A DNA stretch of 64,000 nucleotides from Adiantum capillus-veneris (Eukaryota; Streptophyta; Polypodiopsida; Polypodiales; Pteridaceae): assembly GCA_014529385.2 (NCBI GenBank), contig CM043969.1:69686176-69750175 (forward strand), in the 5' to 3' direction. The position numbers were made by a program, and so were the translations under genes. The first letter of the stretch is position 1; each line of letters begins with the position of its first letter. Of the stretch, positions 57,801 through 64,000 are shown piece by piece. The notes beneath the pieces were generated by a model, which was given only the letters and a program-made list of their open reading frames with translations, was not told the origin of the DNA and made no database searches.

Positions 57801-59345
57801 GACATCCTTTTTTGATATCCAAGTCCAGGTACTCATTCATCTCGTAGATGAGATAGAGATTGCAGGTGTTGTTAGCACTCGTTGAATATTTTTTATTGAA
57901 AGATTTATGGGAGTTCTAAAGGGGCTTGTTTGCCAAAGAGCACGACCATGGGGTTCAATGACCAAGGGATGGGTGCTTGGAGAGCTCATGCATTACCTTT
58001 TAGAGTGTTGACATAGCTACTTCTCAAGAATGGAAAATGGAAGAGTCTCCTTTATGTGGCAAAGGGATTCCTTGCAAGCTCATAGCATCAGGAGTTGAGA
58101 GAACGCTTGAACATATCCACGTTTGTTATTTACAACGCACAATGTATGAAAAGATTTGTGGAAGAGTACTAGGAAGCTTGCAACCCACAAAGAAGGCGAA
58201 GAGCTAGCAAATCTACCAAAACTGAATCTCCATCCATTCCTTCATGGTTATCTAAATGTACCATAGATGGAATCTTGAAGGGCGAAGACACCATTGATGA
58301 GCAACTCTAGAGAGATTGGATTTGGATGTGATAGAGACATATTAATTCTTCTATGAATTTATATTGTTTGAATTTCTCTATGAATGTATATTACGAAAAT
58401 TTTTGAATTTCTAATATTCTTACTTGGAGTTTATGTACTCGCCTCTGTACTTTTAGGTATCCACGTATAGAAACATATGGGCCTATGGACAACACATTCC
58501 AGTGAAATTTTTTTATCAGAAACACATTACTCAAGACTCTTGCATTGTTTCATCTTTTAGGCAACAATCACATGCAAGTGCAAGAGATACAAACCTATCA
58601 AAGAGGAGCTTGGCCATGTGGAAACCTTAGTGGGTATTTATGAACTCAACTTCCGTGATTTCAAGCGGGTAATAAGATTATGTAGTTATACAAAAATATG
58701 GATTCTATTAACTTCAAAGTTTGCTCTAAAGCATTCTGAATATCTTATGTTAGAGCAGATTGTATTGGAAATTGATTGGTTCCATGCTGAGTATAAAGGG
58801 ACTAGAGCCACAATGAGACAAGATCCATCTAGTTTTTGGGCACTTGACTCTTCAAAACCATTACTGCCAACACAAGAACCATAAATTTTTCCAGTACATT
58901 GTGAGTAGGCCTTCTTCTACAATTCTTCAAATTCACTCATTCCATGGAGTCAAGTCATGCCTGTCAATCCTCGCGGTTGTCAGATATTTGACATCACCAA
59001 CTCATTAAGAATCTCAAATGAAGTAACTCAAGATAACATCCCAATTTCTACTCATTCCCATCTCTTAATACCATTACCAAACATGACGATTACTCTAAAG
59101 AAGAAGAGAGAGACACTGATGTAATGGATGATAAAATGGAAGATTTGGCCCTAGAGTTAGACATTGAGCCTTCATGGGAGCCTAATCTATCCTCGATTGG
59201 TTTGCTAAACACTCTCTCTCTTGATGCAAACTTGACAATTGAAGAGCTTCTCGAAGCAATGAAGGACAATGAAGAGATCAAATTGATCATTGAACTCTTT
59301 TTGAGTTTGACTGCACCCACAAAAGAAGAGTACCGTACAAGAGAA
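57800..59345 (+). pseudogene. CACTA tnp2 remnant B (DUF4218, DUF4216-like, acidic tail)
   Basis: In successive frames it reads LIHLVDEIEIAGV, then after a TGA IFFIERFMGVLKGLV and GSMTKGWVLGELMHYLLE, which is DUF4218 and equivalent to the RWMFFLERFMKTLKKYV segment at 104-559. FVIYNAQCMKRFVEEY and PSWLSKCTIDGILKGEDTID follow. TQDSCIVSSFRQQSHASARD and VGIYELNFRDFKRVIRL are DUF4216-like, and the acidic tail at 59124-59345 ends KEEYRTRE-stop. Many stops occur. It is the uninterrupted sister of remnant A and belongs to a CACTA subfamily different from the 12-16 kb copy. Confidence 0.78.
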
Positions 59346-59479
59346 TAATCACCCTAATCCATTCAAAAGAATGAGTACCCGAACCCTGAATCGATAAGAA
59401 CTAATTTATTTTTTAGATCCAATACAATTTGGTACTTGATATTTTTATTTTTTATTTTTAGTTTATTGGAGCCCCTTAG

Positions 59480-60570
59480 GTTTGGGGGTGAGCCCATATT
59501 GGCTCTATTGTGTTGGGAGGTGCACCTGATGTCCGCCCATTACGTGTCCAGGAGTGAGTCTTATTTGCAATTCTTCCCACACACCCATGGTGGGCTCATT
59601 GGTATGGGACACTAGCTCTTGTAGTAGAGGCTAGCTCACTGGTTGTAGGCCCTCAAGCTCGCAGGTGAGCCTATATTGGCTCTATGGTTGGGAGGTGAGC
59701 ATAATGTCCACCCATTACATGTCTAGGTGTGAGTCTCATGAGCGATTTTTCCCCCACACCCGTACTCGTATGGGCTTGTTACTATGGGACACCGGTTCTT
59801 GCAATAAAGGCTAACCCATTGGCTCATGGTCCTCGGGCTCGCGCGTGATCCCATATTGGCTCTATGATTGGGAGGTGAGCCTTTTGCCCACCCATTACGT
59901 ATCTAGGACTCTACACCAATGGTGGAGACTCTGTCCGCACACACATACTTGTGCGGGCTTGTTGGTATGGGATACCAACCCTTGCGATGGAGGATAGCGC
60001 ACTGGTTGTAGGCCCTCAGGCTAAGGGGTGAGCCCATATTGGCTCTATGGATGTGAGGTGAGCCTCATGTTCGCCCATTACGTATCTAGGACTCTACACC
60101 AATGGTGACTCTATCCGCAAGCCCATAGAGGCATTGTATCATTGGTACGGGACACCTACTCTTGCGGTACAGGATAGCCCACTGGCTGCAAGCCCTTATG
60201 CTCTATGGTTGGGAAATGAGCCTCATGGCCGCCCATTATATATCTAGGAGTGAGTATTATTCGTGATGGTCTCGTGTGATCATGAAAGGACTCTACACTG
60301 ATGCAGACTCTCTCCCACAATCGTACTTGTGTGGGCTCATTGGTATGGGACAGTGGCTCTTGTGGTAGAGGCTAGCACACTGGCTCCAGGCGCTCAGGCT
60401 TGGGGGTGAGCCCATATTTGCATTATCATTAGGAGGTGAGCTTGATATCTACCCATTTCATATCTAGGAGCCTGCATTGATGGAAGCTCTATTTGCACAC
60501 CCCTAATGGTGTGGGCTCATTGGTATGGCACACTGGCTCTTGCCGTAGAGGCTAGCCCACTAGATGCAAG
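59480..60570 (+). repeat. Tandem array B, about six ~180-bp units
   Basis: The unit is the same as in array A (GGGGGTGAGCCCATATTGGC ... GAGGCTAGCCCACTGG). Units start near 59485, 59663, 59843, 60027, 60200 (truncated) and 60402. The array begins about 140 bp after the tnp2 stop, so it is probably the 3' subterminal part of the element. Confidence 0.88.
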
Positions 60571-60662
60571 CAACAAATCATCTAGCATTTTTTGTTTTTA
60601 GCCAATTTTTTCTGTTTTCAGCCCATAAACAGCTAGTTTTTCCTTTTTCTCTTTTATAGTAC

Positions 60663-60707
<45 letters not shown>

Positions 60708-60869
60708 CTATGACGTTAAAATTCTCCTCTCTTTCTCTCTGTCTCTCTAAAAAAACCTAAAACACTAGCGACTTTGCTAGTGCCTTTTTTTTAAAAAAAA
60801 ATCAGACCCTCACCGCTCCCCTTCCCTGCCTCTCATGATCCCTCCAACCCATTCCCTCTCTTGCCCCCT

Positions 60870-60945
<76 letters not shown>
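60571..60945. repeat. (CT)n tracts and spacer before the LINE
   Basis: (CT)n at 60665-60704 is followed by CTATGACGTTAAAATTCTCC, which matches the 3' end of the tRNA-like units at 3950. Then come CACTAGC..GCTAGTG at 60763-60782 and (CT)n at 60871-60943. Confidence 0.75.
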
Positions 60946-61299
60946 CAAACCGCACATAGATTGGCCATTGTGAATGGCCTACAAAGATTCTCGACAATTG
61001 GAGGTTTTACTTGCTTTCCACACCGACATGGTGCCAGCACAGTGGATTATGTTATGGCCCAGCCAGGTCTCATTCCATTCTTTCAAGATTTCATGGTGGG
61101 CATTAGGCCAGTTGGAGTAACAGTTGATCATGCTATCGTGTCTTTCACCCTGACCTTTCAGTTCAACACAGCTCCATTACGAGAGGTCCCCACACACACT
61201 CGGTATACCTTCATGAGGGAGACAGATTTTGTGTATATGGATGAGATATACAAGCAGCTATGCACCCAAGAGCCAGGGCGGCCACTAGATGAACTCACT
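60946..61299 (+). pseudogene. LINE endonuclease C-terminal part
   Basis: RLAIVNGLQRFSTIGGFTCF, HRHGASTVDYVMAQPG and VGVTVDHAIVSF match the C-terminal part of APE-type LINE endonucleases (T..........S.VDYV... and the DHA motif). The N-terminal catalytic half is missing. TAG ends the frame at 61300. Confidence 0.8.
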
Positions 61300-61305
61300 T
61301 AGATC

Positions 61306-63600
61306 TTGACAGAGACGCTCCATGATGCAGCATCAGAGGCATACCCCCACAGCCAGCTCACACGGAGACGATCTAGGAACATGCCCCAGAACAGTTGGTA
61401 TGATGAGGAGTGCAGAGAGACAAGGATCAAACTACAGAGGGAAGTGCTCACGGGTATCACCACACATAGACAGTCATGGATTATCTTTTTCCGCCTAGTG
61501 CGAGGAAAGAAAAGGGCCTATCTATCTCAGCTAGAGTGGGATCTATATCAGCTATTTATAAGCCAGGACTCAGGCGAAGCATGGAGGCTATTCCACGAGC
61601 ATTCACCACCGCCCGCGGTCACCTCCAATGAGACATGGGGGGAATATGCCACATCTCTCTACACAGCATCAGGGCAACCACCTCTGCCGGACCCACTAGA
61701 GACATGCCCAGAGACATGCTCTTTATTTAATGCCCAGAGGGTAAGGAAAGCCATTGACAGGATGAAGACATGGAGAGCGCATGATCATGATGGTCTGGTA
61801 GTAGAGCACTTCATACATGCCAGGGATATGCTTGCAGAGCTCCTGGCTATGATGTTTAATCGAGCCATGTGTGAAGGCTTCCCGGAGACCTGGAGCATGT
61901 CTACGATTGTGCCTACTTTCAAGTCAAGAGATCCTATGATTCCCGCGAATTATCGCACCATCATGGTTGTCCACACATTATCTAGGTTGTATGCATCCGT
62001 TCTTGAGCAGGAGCTGAGTAGATGGGTAGAGCGAGAGGGAATAAGAGCACCAGGGCAAGCAGGTTTCAGGAGACGTTTCTCCACTCTTGACTAGATTCTG
62101 ACACTCAGAGCTATTATTGAGGAGGGTAGACACCATGGCAAGAGAATCTATTGTAGCTTTGTGGATTTCCGCAAAACTTTTGACACAGTGCCGAGAGCCA
62201 GACTTATACATAGACTACAAGACATGGGTGTGCCTACAGAGCTGATATGGGGTATTCTAGTTCTATACAGGACAGTGATGGGGCGGGTACGCACCACCGA
62301 GGGAATGTCTGACATGGTCCACTCCACTATTGGAGTAAAGCAGGGATGCCCACTATCCCCGAGTCTTTTTGGGATGTATGTGGCCCGGGGGATTCACTCT
62401 ATATACAAAATAGGATTCCACCTGCGAGCGGACAACTTTGATAAACCCCTATATACGACTCATATTAGGGAATATGACCCCCCTTTCTATGCTTATACGA
62501 CAATCAATGCAAAAAACTATCATACCCCTATCTTACATATAAAATTTAGGTCTCCCGTGATCTATCTGAGTAAAACTATTGAAAGAGTGTGTAGCATAGT
62601 GATATGAAATGTACTAGAAACCACTTTTGTTGATAACTAGATGTACCTTCAATGTGTCTTAGTTTGACTTTTAAATTATGTGCCCATTCATCAACCTGCA
62701 CTCTAGCTACTTGTCCAATGTTGACCCATCTAAATTACTCAAGTTGTGTTAGGTTCTCCGTGTAAATTTGTATCTGTACAAACTCTTTATAGCTTTTATC
62801 CCTCAACAAATGAACTATAATCACAAAACAAGCAATTGATACAAAGCAGTGTTAATTCTTGCATGTATCTTTGTAGCTATTGACTCACAAGTTCAAGGGC
62901 AGACTCCTTTGGGATGCCATGATTTTGAAACACAAAAACTTCCTCTCACTTTTCCCTTTTCTCACGCCCCCCCCCCCCCCCCCCCCCCCCCGCCCCCCGC
63001 CCAAATATGGTACCCCCTTCCTTATTTTTAAGGTTGAGAGACAAATTATTGGGGGCTTGCCCCTAACTTACACGCTTATGTAACTTGTAAAAGAACCCCC
63101 CTCCCCTGCACTTACATGGTGCAGTACGTTTTCCATGGTGAATCCCCCGGGGTATGTGGATGAGTTTTCAGACTATGTAGAGCGGCAGGGGGACAGGGGG
63201 GCTTAGCTAGCAGGGACATGGATTCCGTTGTTACTATATGCTGATGATATTGTGCTGATTTCAGACTCCCCAGAGGGGATGCAGCATCATTTCGATGCTC
63301 TACATACATTTGCTCATGTCAGTCAATCTGGGGAAAACCAAGGTTATGGTGTTCAACACCACACCACAGTGGGTCAGGAGGTTGGCACCCACATTTATGT
63401 ATGGCCAAGAGACTGTGGAGTACATAGATGCATATACAGAAGAGACTAGACTGACGAGAGCATCAGAGACTAGACTGACGAGAGCATATGCAGCTTTAGG
63501 AGGACTGGAGAGGATGTGTTCGCAGGTTCAGTTTCAGGAACCGCAAACAAAGCTTTGGCTCTTTGACACTCTAGTGACTCCAGCTATTCTCTATGGAGTT
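61306..63600 (+). pseudogene. LINE reverse transcriptase
   Basis: NSWYDEECRETR and RMKTWRAHDHDGLVVEHFIH precede RT. RT blocks are PANYRTIMVVHTLSRLYASV, GQAGFRRRFSTLD (TAG next), FVDFRKTFDTVPRARL (motif A) and GVKQGCPLSPSLFGMY. After the insertion come LLYADDIVLISDSPEGMQHH (motif C, YADD) and VMVFNTTPQWVRR. The catalytic aspartates survive, but the frame is interrupted by the insertion at 62384 and frameshifts. A 24-bp unit is duplicated at 63441/63465. Confidence 0.88.
62384..63151. mobile_element. 768-bp hAT-like non-autonomous element in the LINE RT
   Basis: Left end CCCGGGGGATTCAC and right end GTGAATCCCCCGGG are perfect 14-bp inverted repeats. The 8-bp duplication GTATGTGG flanks it (62376-62383 and 63152-63159). 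Removing the element rejoins the RT blocks on either side. It has no transposase. 62967-62998 is a long C-run. An 8-bp TSD with TIRs is typical of hAT-type elements. Confidence 0.82.
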
Positions 63601-63603
63601 TAG

Positions 63604-64000
63604 GTATGGGGGCCCTCAGTAGACCACCATGGGAGATCTGGAATTACAAATGGATGGAGATGTATGGAGAGGCCTCTGGTCTCTATGATCGCTCGGATGA
63701 TTCGGGCTAAGGCCTCAGTACCAATGAGATTATCCAAGCCAAGCTAGCCCCCCCCCCCTGGTGGTGGATGCACTGACGAGATCAGTTTCCTTTATGCACG
63801 GTCTATGGGATCTCCCCAGAGAGAGATACGCTCGGCTTGCCCTAGAGTCATCTCGACAACTAGCTCTACAAGGCGATACAACATGTTGGTATGGACAGAT
63901 GGCATCATGGTTCCAGTCGCATGGTCTCAACATGGATATATTACCTCCGTTTCAATACTCCTTGGATGCACCCTCCTTGTCTCTCACATGGACAAGATCA
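63604..64000 (+). pseudogene. LINE C-terminal region, runs off the window
   Basis: Starts with VWGPSVDHHGRSG after a TAG. After a frame change near 63750 it reads DALTRSVSFMHGLWDLPRER and SSRQLALQGDTTCWYGQMAS to the window edge. It is the usual region after RT in this LINE type. No end or poly(A) is visible. Confidence 0.7.

Larger units (their letters stand above)
60946..64000 (+). mobile_element. LINE (non-LTR retrotransposon), truncated and interrupted
   Basis: It starts within the endonuclease domain and runs past the right edge. Order: endonuclease C terminus, linker, RT (interrupted at 62384-63151), then the region after RT. Three in-frame TAG codons (61300, 62092, 63601) and frameshifts break it. 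The 5' start directly follows (CT)n, and no TSD is visible. Confidence 0.88.

Noticed and set aside
55684-60570. The 180-bp arrays as a CRISPR or centromere satellite
   Set aside because: Units are contiguous without unique spacers, so not CRISPR. Only 6-10 diverged copies tied to tnp2 make a centromeric satellite unlikely, though not excluded.

Overview
The window is nuclear DNA from a land plant. It has spliced genes with short GT..AG introns, an apoplastic cell-wall enzyme (XTH), plant-type CACTA, Ty1/copia, Ty3/gypsy and LINE elements, and very many long (CT)n, (CA)n and (GA)n microsatellites. Decayed PPR modules around 23-25 kb use wording (KACGT.Q.AD.GK / IH.D / NALVDM..KCG) that I associate with the expanded PPR families of ferns, so a fern is my best guess. 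This is an inference from sequence style only. Almost everything here is transposable-element DNA.

Layout. 1-4530: left CACTA element on the minus strand, internally deleted and running off the left edge, with a Transposase_24-like fragment, three tandem tRNA-like (SINE-like) units and a terminus ending TAGTG. 4.6-5.0 kb: copia RT scrap. 5859-6207 and 9778-10148: two members of one MITE family with 3-bp target duplications. 8299-9328: the one apparently intact host gene, a four-exon xyloglucan endotransglucosylase/hydrolase. 11-18.56 kb: second CACTA element on the plus strand, with tnp2 and Transposase_24 genes, a captured heavy-metal-domain gene fragment, and a terminus rich in inverted CGTCGCTAT motifs. 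18.6-22.8 kb: microsatellites. 22.8-26.3 kb: PPR and FUSC-like membrane-protein pseudogenes. 26.3-29.1 kb: mostly unrecognised.

29147-34622 is a complete but mutated Ty1/copia element (minus strand, TSD TGGAC). 36.6-57.5 kb is a nest. A CACTA-type tnp2 3' region is interrupted first by a 5.8-kb chromodomain Ty3/gypsy element (36701-42538). It is interrupted again by a 12.4-kb LTR element (43012-55426) that encodes gag and protease but no reverse transcriptase. The second LTR of that element is itself split by a deleted copia element (51435-54858). Removing the insertions gives a tnp2 tail that runs into an array of about ten ~180-bp repeats (55684-57470). A second, uninterrupted copy of the same arrangement (tnp2 tail, then about six repeats) follows at 57800-60570 and serves as an internal reference for the reconstruction. 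The window ends in a LINE (60946-64000) whose RT is broken by a 768-bp TIR element with an 8-bp TSD.

Functionally, XTH is the only gene here I would expect to make a normal host protein. The TE genes all carry stops, frameshifts or deletions. The left and right CACTA elements share related leaders, tRNA-like units and subterminal motifs.
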